Shown here one piece after another: positions 33,009 through 41,548 of a DNA stretch of 64,000 nucleotides. Source of the stretch: UBA5336 sp964415675 (GTDB lineage: Bacteria; Pseudomonadota; Alphaproteobacteria; Caulobacterales; Hyphomonadaceae); contig CAYQBG010000007.1 in NCBI GenBank assembly GCA_964415675.1, forward strand, positions 121,117-185,116, in the 5' to 3' direction. Below the pieces are notes generated by a model. That model ran no database searches. It saw only the letters and a program-made list of their open reading frames with translations, and was not told where the DNA came from. Positions within the stretch are counted from its first letter, which is position 1. Each line of letters begins with the position of its first letter. Made by a program: the position numbers and the translations under genes.

Positions 33009-33959
33009 TCAGTTGCCCGCGCTGGCCAGCCGCGCGACGGCCCCGGCGATCTCGCCAGCGTGTTCGTGATGGGGCATGTGTCCGCCATTCGGCAGCTTCA
33101 CCAGTTCAACATTCGCGGCCTGAAGCTCCAGACGCCGGGCATGCAGCTGCGGCTTCAACACTGTGTCCTTAGCACCCGAGAACACGATGATCGGCAGCTC
33201 AAGCTCAACATAGCGGGTCTGCTGCTGGGCAAGCTCTGCCTTCAGCGCGACCATGTCCCGGGCATTGGCGCGGAATGTCTGCGGTCGAAAAAGCAATCCG
33301 ATTGCCGCCTGGTCGTAATAATCTTCCGGCACCGGCGCGGGATGGAAAACACTCTTCATTCCGGATTTCGCCGAACCTGGACCGACAATTGGTGCAAGCT
33401 GAGCAAAAGTATGCCCCATAATAGGTGGGGCGGCGACATGATTATACCAGGCCGTTCCGCCATTCTCGCCCCAGTCATGGGTCACCGGCGCCAGCAGGAC
33501 CAGCCCGCGAACAGCTTCGGGATAGTCGAGCGCCAGACGCAAGGCGACCGCACCGCCATAAGAGTGGCCCACAACGACGACGGGTCCGCCTTCCGTGGCT
33601 GCGATCAGGCCGGCTATCTGGCGTGCATGCATGGCAAGTCTGCCATCCTGGCTGTCGGGCATCGCCGAATAGCCATGTCCGGGGCGGTCGGGCGCGAGTA
33701 CAATGAAATTGTCGCTCATGGCCGGCATCAGATTCGTGGTGAACTCGCGCGCATTCGCGGAGGCGCCATGGATAAGGACAACTGTGTTACCGCGATTGCC
33801 GGCGGTCACGACATGCAGGCCGTGCCCGTTCACCGTGACCGATTCTCCTTGCGGGGGATGCTCGCCTGTGAGCCTTGACGTATAGGCTGCGCTGTGAACG
33901 CAGGCGCCGATCGTGCCGCCGGCCAGCACTAACAGAGCTGCAGCAGTCAGCATTTTCAC
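33009..33959 (-). CDS. Secreted alpha/beta hydrolase
   Basis: A 316-residue exported hydrolase with an N-terminal signal peptide of about 19 residues (TIGAC resembles a lipobox, so it may be a lipoprotein). The alpha/beta-hydrolase core shows the oxyanion HGASANAREF, APDRPGHGYS, the nucleophile elbow GHSYGG, the acid Asp in FSGAKDTV and the catalytic His in NGGHMPHHE. GTG start at 33959 overlaps the stop of the TPR gene (GTGA), so the two are translationally coupled. Substrate unknown. Confidence 0.88.
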   Translation of the reverse strand: MKMLTAAALLVLAGGTIGACVHSAAYTSRLTGEHPPQGESVTVNGHGLHVVTAGNRGNTVVLIHGASANAREFTTNLMPAMSDNFIVLAPDRPGHGYSAMPDSQDGRLAMHARQIAGLIAATEGGPVVVVGHSYGGAVALRLALDYPEAVRGLVLLAPVTHDWGENGGTAWYNHVAAPPIMGHTFAQLAPIVGPGSAKSGMKSVFHPAPVPEDYYDQAAIGLLFRPQTFRANARDMVALKAELAQQQTRYVELELPIIVFSGAKDTVLKPQLHARRLELQAANVELVKLPNGGHMPHHEHAGEIAGAVARLASAGN

Positions 33960-34486
33960 AATGCAGTGCCGTCCGTGGCCTCTGCAAGTCGCGAGGCGCC
34001 CCGACGCGCAGGCTCCATGAACGGATGAATCGCAAGGGCCTCACGATAGGCTTCAAGTGCCTCTTCTTTTGCGCCAAGCCGTTCCAGAATACTCCCGAGC
34101 CCGGCCCAGGCGCCGAAATGGCGCGGCTCATGTGTCAGCGCTTCGTTGAGATCGCGTAATGCTTCGTCAACCCGGTCCTGCGCGAGGAACACGCTCGCGC
34201 GCCTGTGCCAGGCTTCGGCATAATCCGGCGTGATCAGGATTGCGCGGTCATAAAGCGCCCGCGCCGTGCCGAGATCGCCCTGCGCCTGGGCGGCCAGCGC
34301 ACGCTCCATGAGGATGTCTACAGTCGGCGAGCCGCTTTCGAGCCAGGCCGCCCAGATATCGAGGGCGGTGCTCTCAGCCTCTTCCTCGGTCGGGGCATCC
34401 TTCAATTCATCAAACATCGCGTCCGGCGGACCATGGTCCGGCCCGGAAATGAAGATCAGTCCTGCAATCGCGAGCGCCTTTAACAT
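33956..34486 (-). CDS. Tetratricopeptide-repeat protein with signal peptide
   Basis: A 176-residue protein with a hydrophobic N-terminus (LKALAIAGLIFISG) likely to be a signal peptide, an acidic region and about three TPR units between residues 60 and 160 (AEAWHRRASVFLAQDRVDEALRD and AWAGLGSILERLGAKEEALEAY are typical). It should mediate protein-protein contact in the periplasm. Its last bases overlap the downstream hydrolase start, suggesting the two work together. Confidence 0.82.
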   Translation of the reverse strand: MLKALAIAGLIFISGPDHGPPDAMFDELKDAPTEEEAESTALDIWAAWLESGSPTVDILMERALAAQAQGDLGTARALYDRAILITPDYAEAWHRRASVFLAQDRVDEALRDLNEALTHEPRHFGAWAGLGSILERLGAKEEALEAYREALAIHPFMEPARRGASRLAEATDGTAL

Positions 34487-34549
34487 GCGGCTGAGTATGG
34501 TATGCTCATCGCCGGCTGCAAGCGGCTTTTTCGCGGAAAGGGCAATCGA

Positions 34550-35158
34550 TTACAGAAGGCCGTGGCGCCCAAGTTCGGCCTCCAGGCCGGCTGCATCCTC
34601 GAAACGATGCGCATGGAAGCCCAGATCGCGCGCGGCAGCGACATTTTCCTCCCGGTCGTCAATGAACAGCACCTGGCCGGGATCGGGCCGGCCCATGCGT
34701 TCGAGCGCGATCTCGTAGATGCGCCGATCCGGCTTGATGACGCCCTCTACTCCCGACACAACCACGTCCCGAAGCACATGGATGATCGGGAAAGCGTCAA
34801 AGGTCTCGCGGCTGACCTCGGCGGGAATATTGGACAGGCCATAAAGGGGCACACGCTGCTCCTCCAGCCGTGCAATCAGCGCCGGAACGCCGGCCACATA
34901 GCCATTGAACATGTCCAGCCATTCGCTGCGCCAGGCCCTTATATGCGCCGCATGTTCGGGGTGCTGGGAAATCTTTGCCGCGATGGTCGCTTCCATGGGC
35001 ACGCCAGCATCGTGGGACGCATGCCATTCGCGCGTGCAGATCTCGCGGCAGAACCAGTCGCCGGCCTCGTTATCGTCAAACCTTCGGCGATAGAGCCGCT
35101 CGGGCTCCCAATCGACAACGACATTTCCAAGATCGAAAAGGGCGATGCGCACGGGCAT
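34550..35158 (-). CDS. HAD-superfamily hydrolase
   Basis: A 202-residue HAD phosphatase of the YihX/epoxide-hydrolase-like subgroup: motif I LFDLGNVVVDWE near the N-terminus (nucleophile Asp8), the SNI of motif II, KPDRRIYE of motif III and IDDREENV of motif IV. A helical cap follows motif I. YihX dephosphorylates sugar phosphates, but substrate here is not predictable. It ends a minus-strand run and lies 39 bases downstream of rpmJ. Confidence 0.88.
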   Translation of the reverse strand: MPVRIALFDLGNVVVDWEPERLYRRRFDDNEAGDWFCREICTREWHASHDAGVPMEATIAAKISQHPEHAAHIRAWRSEWLDMFNGYVAGVPALIARLEEQRVPLYGLSNIPAEVSRETFDAFPIIHVLRDVVVSGVEGVIKPDRRIYEIALERMGRPDPGQVLFIDDREENVAAARDLGFHAHRFEDAAGLEAELGRHGLL

Positions 35159-35197
35159 TCAGGCCTCATTAACCACGAATGCGACTATGCGTTTCTC

Positions 35198-35323
35198 TCA
35201 GCCCTGTTTTGCCTTAAACCGGGGGTCGGTCTTGTTGATCACGTACACCTTGCCGCGCCGGCGCACGACTTTGCAGTCACGGTGCCGGGTCTTGAGGGCT
35301 TTGAGCGAGGATCTGACTTTCAT
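35198..35323 (-). CDS. rpmJ: 50S ribosomal protein L36
   Basis: A 41-residue protein that matches the short zinc-free bacterial L36 type: MKVRSSLKALK, a single RDCKVVRRRGKVYVIN core and a PRFKAKQG tail. It starts at ATG 35323 in a frame that continues upstream for 109 codons without meaning. The gene is alone, as is usual for rpmJ copies of this kind in alphaproteobacteria, and is 114 bases from the divergent transglycosylase gene. Confidence 0.95.
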   Translation of the reverse strand: MKVRSSLKALKTRHRDCKVVRRRGKVYVINKTDPRFKAKQG

Positions 35324-35437
35324 GGGTCTGGTCCGATATGGGGTGTAATGAGCAACGAAAGGCGGGTCAGTATCCAACCCGCACAGAAGAGTCAATGAGA
35401 GTTTCAGGTCGACATTGAGCCACAGGGATTGACCAGA

Positions 35438-36802
35438 ATGAGCCAGCCATCCTCCTTCCGCCTCCGCTGGGGCCTTGCCGCAGCCGTGACGGGTCTGTTG
35501 ACCGCCTGCGCTGCCGGGCCGGGGCCACAGCCTCTTCCTCCCGCGCCGCCCGTTCCAGGCCCGGCCAATCCCGGAGCGCCCGAGACGTCTGGCGAGGAGG
35601 GTGTGCCCGCACCTGCCCAACCTATTGGCAGTTTCGTGACCTCTGGCCATGCCAGGATGGATGCCTGGCGCGACGATTTTGCTTCCCGCGCCCTCGCCCA
35701 GGGCCGCGACCGCGATGTGATCCGCTCGCTGCTGGAGGGGATCTCGCCGCTTGAAACCTTTCTCGGGCCGGCCTTTACTACCCAGTCGGCCGTTTCGGAG
35801 CAGGCAGAGTTTGCCAAGCCGATATGGGAATATCTCCGCTCAACCGTGACCCGCACACGCAAACGGATTGGCGCCGACAAGCTGGCGGCAAACGCGGCCC
35901 TGTTCGACAGTCTGGAAGCGGAATATGGCGTTGACCGCGAAGTGCTTGCCGCGATCTGGGGTATGGAAACCAGTTTCGGCGGCTTTATCGGCTCGAATGA
36001 CGCGGCCAATACGCTTGCCAATATGGCCGTTGAAGGCCGGCGGCGCCGCTTTGCCGAGGGTGAGCTGATTGCTCTGATGAAGATTGTCGAAACAGGCCTG
36101 GCCGAGCGCGACGAGCTTGTCTCGGGCTGGGCGGGCGCCATGGGGCAGACGCAATTCATGCCGACCACATTTCTCGCCCATGCCAGGGATTTCACCGGTG
36201 ACGGGAAGATCGATGTCTGGCGCTCTGAAGCTGATGCGCTGGCCTCGGCGGCCAATTATCTGTCAGTATCAGGTTATCGGACGAACGAGCCCTGGGGGAT
36301 TGAAGTGATCCTGCCGGACGGGTTCGATTACAGCCTGGCCGATGGGGAGGAGCGGCGCCTGTCCACCTGGCGCTCCATGGGGCTGACAATGGCGACGGGT
36401 GGCGCGCTCGATGCCGGAACGGCGAGTTTCGGCGAATTGTGGGTGCCGGCGGGACATCGCGGGCCGAAATATCTCCTCTTCAAGAATTTCAACGTCTTCA
36501 AGACCTATAACCGCGCCGATTCCTATGCGCTCGCCGTCGGACTTCTGTCGGAAGGTGTCCGGGGGCTCGACCGGCCCGTCACGCCGTGGCCCACGGATAT
36601 CCGGCCTCTGAGCGTGTCCCAGGTCAAACAGTTACAGGACGCCCTCAACAAGCTCGGCTATTCTGCCGGTCCTGTCGATGGCATTCCGGGGCGGATGACG
36701 AAGAGCGCGCTGCGCGGCTTCCAGTCCGATCGCGGCATGATCGCCGACGGGTTCCCGACCACGCAGATGCTGTCACTGGTGCTGGAAGCCGGAGATAACT
36801 GA
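35438..36802 (+). CDS. MltB-type lytic murein transglycosylase with peptidoglycan-binding domain
   Basis: Cleaves peptidoglycan glycan strands with formation of 1,6-anhydro-muramyl ends. The 454-residue product has a lipoprotein signal peptide with a TAC-type lipobox (about residue 24), a Pro-rich linker, the GH103 lytic domain (about 60-360) with the catalytic Glu in GMETSFGGF, and a C-terminal PG_binding_1 repeat (LQDALNKLGYSAGPVDGI to LRGFQSDRGM). The start is ATG 35438; AGGGA is nine bases upstream, whereas the TTG nine bases earlier is too close to it. A hairpin follows the gene. Confidence 0.92.
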   Translation: MSQPSSFRLRWGLAAAVTGLLTACAAGPGPQPLPPAPPVPGPANPGAPETSGEEGVPAPAQPIGSFVTSGHARMDAWRDDFASRALAQGRDRDVIRSLLEGISPLETFLGPAFTTQSAVSEQAEFAKPIWEYLRSTVTRTRKRIGADKLAANAALFDSLEAEYGVDREVLAAIWGMETSFGGFIGSNDAANTLANMAVEGRRRRFAEGELIALMKIVETGLAERDELVSGWAGAMGQTQFMPTTFLAHARDFTGDGKIDVWRSEADALASAANYLSVSGYRTNEPWGIEVILPDGFDYSLADGEERRLSTWRSMGLTMATGGALDAGTASFGELWVPAGHRGPKYLLFKNFNVFKTYNRADSYALAVGLLSEGVRGLDRPVTPWPTDIRPLSVSQVKQLQDALNKLGYSAGPVDGIPGRMTKSALRGFQSDRGMIADGFPTTQMLSLVLEAGDN

Positions 36803-36804
36803 CG

Positions 36805-36827
36805 CGGTCAGAATCCGAATCTGACCG
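36805..36827. terminator. Hairpin between convergent transglycosylase and hypothetical genes
   Basis: CGGTCAGA and its complement TCTGACCG form an 8-bp stem around a seven-base loop, filling the 30-base gap between two converging genes. No T-run; moderate support. Confidence 0.45.
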
Positions 36828-36832
36828 GCATT

Positions 36833-37189
36833 TCAGCTCGCGGGGGTCTTCATATAGACGTCCGGTGGTGTCGCGCTGGCCTTGTTGGCCTCGCAAGCGC
36901 GTGTCATCCGACCGGCGACAAGCGGGTTCGGCGGGTTGAAGCGCGCCTCTTCTCCATCAATCAGCAGGTCGCAATTGCAATCGACGCCCGTCGCCTCGGC
37001 CTGTGCTGCGCCGGAGGCTGACTGGGTTTGCGTCAGAACAGGGCAGCCATTCCGGGTTCGCGGTTCAAGCACGGTGCGGTGCTCGATCCCGTCCTTTTCC
37101 CAGCGTATCGACTGGGCGGCGCATGACTGGGCTTGCGCGAGGGCCGGGGTCAGCACTGCGAATGCGACGATCAGACTGAAACGGATCAT
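36833..37189 (-). CDS. Hypothetical secreted protein
   Basis: A 118-residue protein with a clear signal peptide (MIRFSLIVAFAVLTPALAQAQ). The mature part has Cys in QSCAA, NGCPV, VDCNCD and RACEA, which may form disulfides. AGG lies upstream of ATG 37189; the in-frame TTG at 37207 has none. No family is recognised. It lies downstream of purS on the same strand but with a 73-base gap, so operon membership is unclear. Confidence 0.65.
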   Translation of the reverse strand: MIRFSLIVAFAVLTPALAQAQSCAAQSIRWEKDGIEHRTVLEPRTRNGCPVLTQTQSASGAAQAEATGVDCNCDLLIDGEEARFNPPNPLVAGRMTRACEANKASATPPDVYMKTPAS

Positions 37190-37262
37190 GTCACGCCTTT
37201 GAAACAATAAGGTTGAGGTTCGCGGTTGAGGCGGGTCTGCAGGTTTCAGGCCAGACAGAGTG

Positions 37263-37505
37263 TCAGTCGAACTCGATCTCGTAGCGCTCGATTACCGTAT
37301 TGGCGAGTAGCTTCTGGCACATGTCATTCACGCGCGCCGTGGCCTGTTCGAGGGAGATGCCGTCCTGCAGGTCCAGCTCGATCACCTTTCCGATGCGCGC
37401 GCCTTCAACTTCGTCATAACCCATTCGGCCCAGCGTGTCCGAAACGGCCTTTCCCTGCGGATCGAGGACACCGGGTTTCAGGCTGACATGCACAATCGCT
37501 TTCAT
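37263..37505 (-). CDS. purS: Phosphoribosylformylglycinamidine synthase subunit PurS
   Basis: The small bridging subunit of the three-part PurL-PurQ-PurS FGAM synthase. The 80-residue product has the family features: MKAIVHVSLKPGVLDPQG, a VEGARIGKVIELDL strand and VNDMCQKLLANTVIERYEIE. It is followed on the minus strand by an unrelated gene rather than purQ and purL, so those subunits must be elsewhere. purC lies 182 bases upstream on the same strand, the usual neighbour. Confidence 0.95.
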   Translation of the reverse strand: MKAIVHVSLKPGVLDPQGKAVSDTLGRMGYDEVEGARIGKVIELDLQDGISLEQATARVNDMCQKLLANTVIERYEIEFD

Positions 37506-37687
37506 CGCAAGGAGTCCTTCCCATTCTCTGATCTTCGGGCCTCTAACAGCGCTGCGCCGCCATGGCCACTCCCGTCAGGCCAGACCTGCCGGGAGGCAGC
37601 GCTCCGAGCGCGGCGTGTCCAGACTGGACCGCTCTTCGCCGGAACAGGTGGCACTCAAGCTGTCAGATAGGACTGGCGTGCGATCAC

Positions 37688-38458
37688 CTATTTTGGCGTT
37701 CCGTTGAAGGCCACAATATTGTCGCCGCCTGTGCTTTCCTTGATGATTCCGAGACGGCGAGCGACTTCCGAATAAGCTTCGGTTACGCCGCCGAGATCCT
37801 GGCGGAACCGGTCCTTGTCCAGCTTCTCGCCGCTTTCAAGATCCCAGAGCCGGCAATTATCCGGGCTGATTTCGTCGGCCAGGATCGTGCGCACCATTTC
37901 GCTTTCGAACAGGCGGCCATATTCCAGCTTGAAGTCGATCAGGCGTATCCCGACACCGGAGAAGAGGCCCATCATGAAATCATTCACTCTCAGCGACAGG
38001 GAAATCATGTCATCGATCTCCTGCGGGCTCGCCCAGTTGAACGCCGTGATATGCTCTTCCGACACCATCGGATCGCCGAGATCGTCGCGCTTATAATAGA
38101 ACTCGACGATCGCACGCGGCAGCGCCGTGCCTTCTTCCACACCAAGGCGGCGTGAGAGTGAGCCGGCGGCGACGTTGCGAATGACCACCTCCAGCGGAAT
38201 GATCTCGACCTTGCGGATCAGTTGTTCGCGCATATTCAGCCGGCGAATGAAATGATTCGGAATGCCGGCCGCGGTCAGCCGGGTCATCATGAATTCGGAA
38301 ATGCGATTATTGAGAACACCCTTGCCATCCAGAATGGCGCGCTTTTCCGCATTGTTTGCGGTCGCGTCATCCTTGAAATACTGGATCAGAGTGCCGGGCT
38401 CGGGCCCCTCATATAGGATTTTGGCCTTTCCCTCATAGATCATGCGCCTGCGAGCCAT
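37688..38458 (-). CDS. purC: SAICAR synthase PurC
   Basis: Phosphoribosylaminoimidazole-succinocarboxamide synthase, which joins aspartate to CAIR with ATP. The 256-residue protein starts RRRMIYEGKAKILYE and shows LEVVIRNVAAGS, the MGLFSGVGIRLIDFKLEYG metal/ATP segment and LADEISPDNCRLWD. The start is ATG 38458; MIYEGK could begin at 38443. It is divergent from the DUF1476 gene, with a shared 214-base region containing a promoter and a perfect palindrome. Confidence 0.96.
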   Translation of the reverse strand: MARRRMIYEGKAKILYEGPEPGTLIQYFKDDATANNAEKRAILDGKGVLNNRISEFMMTRLTAAGIPNHFIRRLNMREQLIRKVEIIPLEVVIRNVAAGSLSRRLGVEEGTALPRAIVEFYYKRDDLGDPMVSEEHITAFNWASPQEIDDMISLSLRVNDFMMGLFSGVGIRLIDFKLEYGRLFESEMVRTILADEISPDNCRLWDLESGEKLDKDRFRQDLGGVTEAYSEVARRLGIIKESTGGDNIVAFNGTPK

Positions 38459-38598
38459 GTGTATGATGCATCCTTCCTGGATTGCCAGCGGGCAGGAGGT
38501 GGGCGCGACGGTCTGCTGACTGCCAGGACGCCCCGCCCAAACGATGACCATAGCGGATGATCGCTGAGCCTGAAAGCGCAGCCGACAGGGAAACGCGC

Positions 38599-38628
38599 TT
38601 GATTGCGCAATCACCCTGTCCGTAATAT
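38599..38628 (+). promoter_or_regulatory. Promoter with embedded palindrome upstream of the DUF1476 gene
   Basis: TTGATT (38599-38604) and TAATAT (38623-38628) with an 18-base spacer resemble a sigma-70-type promoter pointing at the gene at 38673. A perfect 14-bp palindrome TGATTGCGCAATCA (38600-38613) overlaps the -35, a plausible repressor site. It also lies upstream of the divergent purC. Confidence 0.45.
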
Positions 38629-38672
38629 CAGGATCAGACCTTGAGTTTGCAGCAGAGAAGGCAACCTGCCAG

Positions 38673-38999
38673 ATGTCCAGTTTCGATGATCGCGAACGCG
38701 CAGAAGAAGCAAAATACGCCCTCGACCAGGAAACCCAGTTCAAGGTCATGGCCCGACGGAACAAACTTCTTGGCCAGTGGGCCGCGGACGTGATGGGGTT
38801 GTCCGGTCCCGACGCTGAAAAATATGCCAAGGAAGTCGTCCTGTCAGATCTCGAAGAACCCGGCGACGAGGATGTGTTCCGTAAGGTCCGGAGTGATTTC
38901 GACCAAAAGGGCATTCAGCGGACAGACGCCCAGATCCGCGAGCAGATGGCAGAGCTTCTCCCCGTCGCGCGTGAGCAGGTCCTGAAGGATGCCGAATAA
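38673..38999 (+). CDS. DUF1476 protein, F1-ATPase inhibitor zeta-type
   Basis: Alphaproteobacterial F1 inhibitor (zeta) family, which blocks ATP hydrolysis by the F1FO synthase in Paracoccus and relatives. The 108-residue protein has the family pattern: FDDRERAEEAKYALDQE, RRNKLLGQWAADVMGL, KEVVLSDLEEPGDEDVFRKV and the AQIREQMAELLPVAREQ helix. Its first 20 residues, which form the inhibitory segment in Paracoccus, are conserved. Convergent with a redoxin gene 18 bases later. Confidence 0.92.
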   Translation: MSSFDDRERAEEAKYALDQETQFKVMARRNKLLGQWAADVMGLSGPDAEKYAKEVVLSDLEEPGDEDVFRKVRSDFDQKGIQRTDAQIREQMAELLPVAREQVLKDAE

Positions 39000-39017
39000 C
39001 GGCGCCTGGCAGGGCCG

Positions 39018-39590
39018 CTATTGTGGCGCGGCCTGATTCAGCAGTCTGGATGTCTCGATGATCGTCTCGACACTGGGGCGTGTACGGTAGCCCGGTTCGC
39101 GGAGCACGGCGGCTACATCGCCATTGTTGCGCACGAAAATGACCGCCGGGTGCGGAATGCCGTCAGCTCGCGTGCCAGCCTTCACATCTGTGTTACGCAG
39201 GCCGAACGCGTCTATCGCTCTTGAGTCCGCGTCCGAGAGCAATGTGTAGTTGATCGCGTTCTGCATCGCGAAGGCTTTTAGCGATTCGGGCGAGTCATAA
39301 GAAAGCGCAGTCAGGCGCCAGCCATTTTCTGCCAGCGGTCCGGCTGCCGATTTCAGTTCTGTGAGCTGTTTCTTGCAGAAGGGGCACCAGACGGCTGAGC
39401 GGAAGAAAACAATCGCTACTCCCTCCGATTCCTGGACGTCGAGCACATCTTCGCTGGCAACCGCCGTCACGGAGGACAGTCCTGGTGCTTTCTCGCCCAC
39501 CACCGGACCAACCATTCCAGACCCCTGGGAAATGGCGGGAAGGGCAAGCATAATGGCAACAAGGGCGCCCGCGATCAGGCGATTGAACAT
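39018..39590 (-). CDS. Exported peroxiredoxin-like redoxin (AhpC/TSA fold)
   Basis: A 190-residue thioredoxin-fold protein: signal peptide of about 21 residues, GEKAPGL entry to the AhpC/TSA domain, the active-site motif VWCPFCKKQL with a CxxC, and PHPAVIFVRNNGDV. It should act in periplasmic thiol reduction or peroxide removal. GGAG eight bases upstream supports ATG 39590. Neighbours, DUF1476 and malate dehydrogenase, show no related function. Confidence 0.88.
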   Translation of the reverse strand: MFNRLIAGALVAIMLALPAISQGSGMVGPVVGEKAPGLSSVTAVASEDVLDVQESEGVAIVFFRSAVWCPFCKKQLTELKSAAGPLAENGWRLTALSYDSPESLKAFAMQNAINYTLLSDADSRAIDAFGLRNTDVKAGTRADGIPHPAVIFVRNNGDVAAVLREPGYRTRPSVETIIETSRLLNQAAPQ

Positions 39591-39702
39591 GTGTCATTCT
39601 CCGGTCTGTTTGTGCGTCAGGCTAACAGCGCAGATGCAAAAGGCGAGCCTTTTGGCCCGCCTTCACACTCGTTTGATGATGTCACGCCCTGGCCAGCCTG
39701 CC

Positions 39703-40665
39703 TCAGGCGAGGCTCGGATCGATTCCCTTGCAGGCCTCGATCAGGCCGTTCACCGCCTCGACTGAATTCTGGAACATGGCGCGTTCGGGGTCATTGAAGT
39801 CGAATTCGATTATCTTTTCCGACCCCCCCGCGCCGATCAGCGTCGGCACGCCGACATAGATCCCGTCAAGGCCATACTCGCCGGAACAATATGCGGCGGC
39901 CGGCACGACGCGCTTCTGGTCACCCAGATAGGATTTAGCCATCGCAATCGCGCTTTCTGCCGGCGCATAATAGGCTGACCCCGTCTTGAGCAGGCCGACA
40001 ATTTCGCCGCCGCCCTTGCGCGTGCGGTCAACGATTCCGTCCAGTTCGTCCTGGCTCATCCAGCCCTGTGCCACGAGCTGCGGCAGTGGCAGGCCACCCA
40101 CGGTCGAATGACGCACCATCGGCACCATCGTGTCGCCATGCCCGCCCAGCGTCCAGGCGACGATATCGGCGACAGACACGCCGGTCTTCTCGCTGAGGAA
40201 ATAGGCAAATCGCGAACTGTCCAGCACGCCGGCCATGCCGATGACCTTGTTTTCCGGGAGTCCGGAGAATTTCTGCAGGGCCCAGACCATGGCGTCGAGC
40301 GGATTGGTGATGCAGATGACGAAAGCGTTCGGGGCGTTGGCGGCAATGCCCTCGCCGACCGCCTTCATGACCTTGAGATTGATGCCAAGCAGGTCGTCCC
40401 GGCTCATGCCCGGCTTGCGGGGAACGCCGGCCGTGACGATGCAGACATCGGCCCCGGCAATGTCAGCATAATCCTGCGTGCCCCTGAGCGCGACCGAGGA
40501 TTTGTAGACAGGAGTGGACTCGGCAATATCGAGGCTCTTGCCCTCAGGCAGGCCTTCGGCAATGTCGAACAGGACGACGTCGCCCATTTCCTCACGCGCG
40601 GCGACATGGGCGAGCGTGCCCCCGATCATGCCTGAACCGATCAGGGCGATTTTCTTGCGAGCCAT
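39703..40665 (-). CDS. mdh: Malate dehydrogenase (LDH-type, NAD-dependent)
   Basis: Oxidises malate to oxaloacetate with NAD in the TCA cycle. The 320-residue product starts MARKKIALIGSGMIGGTLAH (NAD fold), has the DIAEGLPEGKSLDI acidic residue for NAD, ITNPLDAMV, and the catalytic His in LGGHGDTMVPMV; it belongs to the [LDH-like] MDH group. ATG 40665 has GAGGAGG five bases upstream (40677-40671), an ideal ribosome site. The same frame stays open 161 codons upstream into a PH-like ORF, so two products or one fusion are possible. Confidence 0.94.
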   Translation of the reverse strand: MARKKIALIGSGMIGGTLAHVAAREEMGDVVLFDIAEGLPEGKSLDIAESTPVYKSSVALRGTQDYADIAGADVCIVTAGVPRKPGMSRDDLLGINLKVMKAVGEGIAANAPNAFVICITNPLDAMVWALQKFSGLPENKVIGMAGVLDSSRFAYFLSEKTGVSVADIVAWTLGGHGDTMVPMVRHSTVGGLPLPQLVAQGWMSQDELDGIVDRTRKGGGEIVGLLKTGSAYYAPAESAIAMAKSYLGDQKRVVPAAAYCSGEYGLDGIYVGVPTLIGAGGSEKIIEFDFNDPERAMFQNSVEAVNGLIEACKGIDPSLA

Positions 40666-41148
40666 AGGGGCCTCCTCAATGGGCTGGTCTTCAGATCTGG
40701 CGGCAGGCATAGCGGAGCCCTCATTGCCACGCAATGCGGCGAAAGACGAAGCCGCGCCCTGGCGCGCCGCGTCGATCGCCGCGGCAAAGGCGCTGGCGCG
40801 ATAGCATCTCAGGCTGAGCGTCGTATCGCCCAGCTCGATATCGATGATCCGCGTGGCCAGGCCGAACCGGTCTGTCACGGAGCGGATCTCTCCAAGCGGG
40901 ACGACGACACTCAGCGCGTCAGCATTGCTGTGGGCGAGCTTGTTGAGCCGGTTGGGATGGAATTCCAGCGTGTCGGGCGTCATATAGGCAGTGCCGCCGA
41001 CCCAGATGCCCCCGACGAGCTTTCTGGTCAGCGCAAGGCCCGCGCGGCCCTCCAGCCCGAGCATCCACCTTGCCGCCCGTCCAGGCTCGGCTTCGACAAA
41101 CAGTGCGTTCGCCATTCGCTTGTCCAGCGTGTTCGCAGGCTCTGACAT
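40666..41148 (-). CDS. In-frame PH-like domain ORF fused to mdh, without a stop of its own
   Basis: 161 residues from ATG 41148 (GGGGGAAAAA just upstream) that read without a stop straight into the malate dehydrogenase. The region has beta-strand-rich GRAM/PH-like features: GLALTRKLVGGIWVGGTAYMTPDTLEF, VVVPLGEIRSVTDRFG and IIDIELGDTTLSLRCYRA. The C-terminal 25 residues are a low-complexity linker (SAMPAARSEDQPIEEAP). It is not part of standard MDH. Whether it is made as a 481-residue fusion, or lost its stop codon, is unresolved. Confidence 0.6.
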
Positions 41149-41310
41149 TTTTTCCCCCGGTTATTCGAGACTTATACGATGCGAGCGCTTCACCTGAAAT
41201 GGCTGGAGCGTTCACTTTTCGGGGCTGGATTTCGCGGGCGAACCCCTCCATCCCTTGCGTCATGTCGCCCGCCCCGTCCCGAACCCCTAAATCGCCGGTC
41301 CCGATCAGCG

Positions 41311-41496
41311 AATGCCGACTGGCTGAAAAGGCTGACCGAGGTCGGACTGCTTGAGCGCTTTCCCGATCGCGAGCCAGGCCGCCGGGCACGCCACGAATAT
41401 TTGCTGACACCGGCCGGCGGGGCGCTTCAGCCGGCGCTGGTGGTTCTCACGCAATGGGGCGATGCCCATCCGGGCGGGGCGCACCCGGGCCCGGGT
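41311..41496 (+). pseudogene. Remnant of a HxlR-type winged-helix regulator
   Basis: The translation around DWLKRLTEVGLLERFPDREP, then RRARHEYLLTPAGGALQPAL and VLTQWGD, reproduces the wing and C-terminal part of HxlR-family repressors. The upstream recognition-helix portion and N-terminus are missing in this and the other frames, with no ribosome site. It lies in the 400-base gap between the mdh/PH ORF and an alpha/beta hydrolase. It looks like a decayed gene; a divergent intact gene starting further up cannot be fully excluded. Confidence 0.45.
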
Positions 41497-41548
41497 GCGG
41501 CCCGTTCGGCAATTGCCGGCCCGCGCGAGATCGGACAAACTCTGTCCC

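Noticed and set aside
37506..37687. Possible gene between purC and purS
   Set aside because: The 182 bases contain only short frames without ribosome sites.
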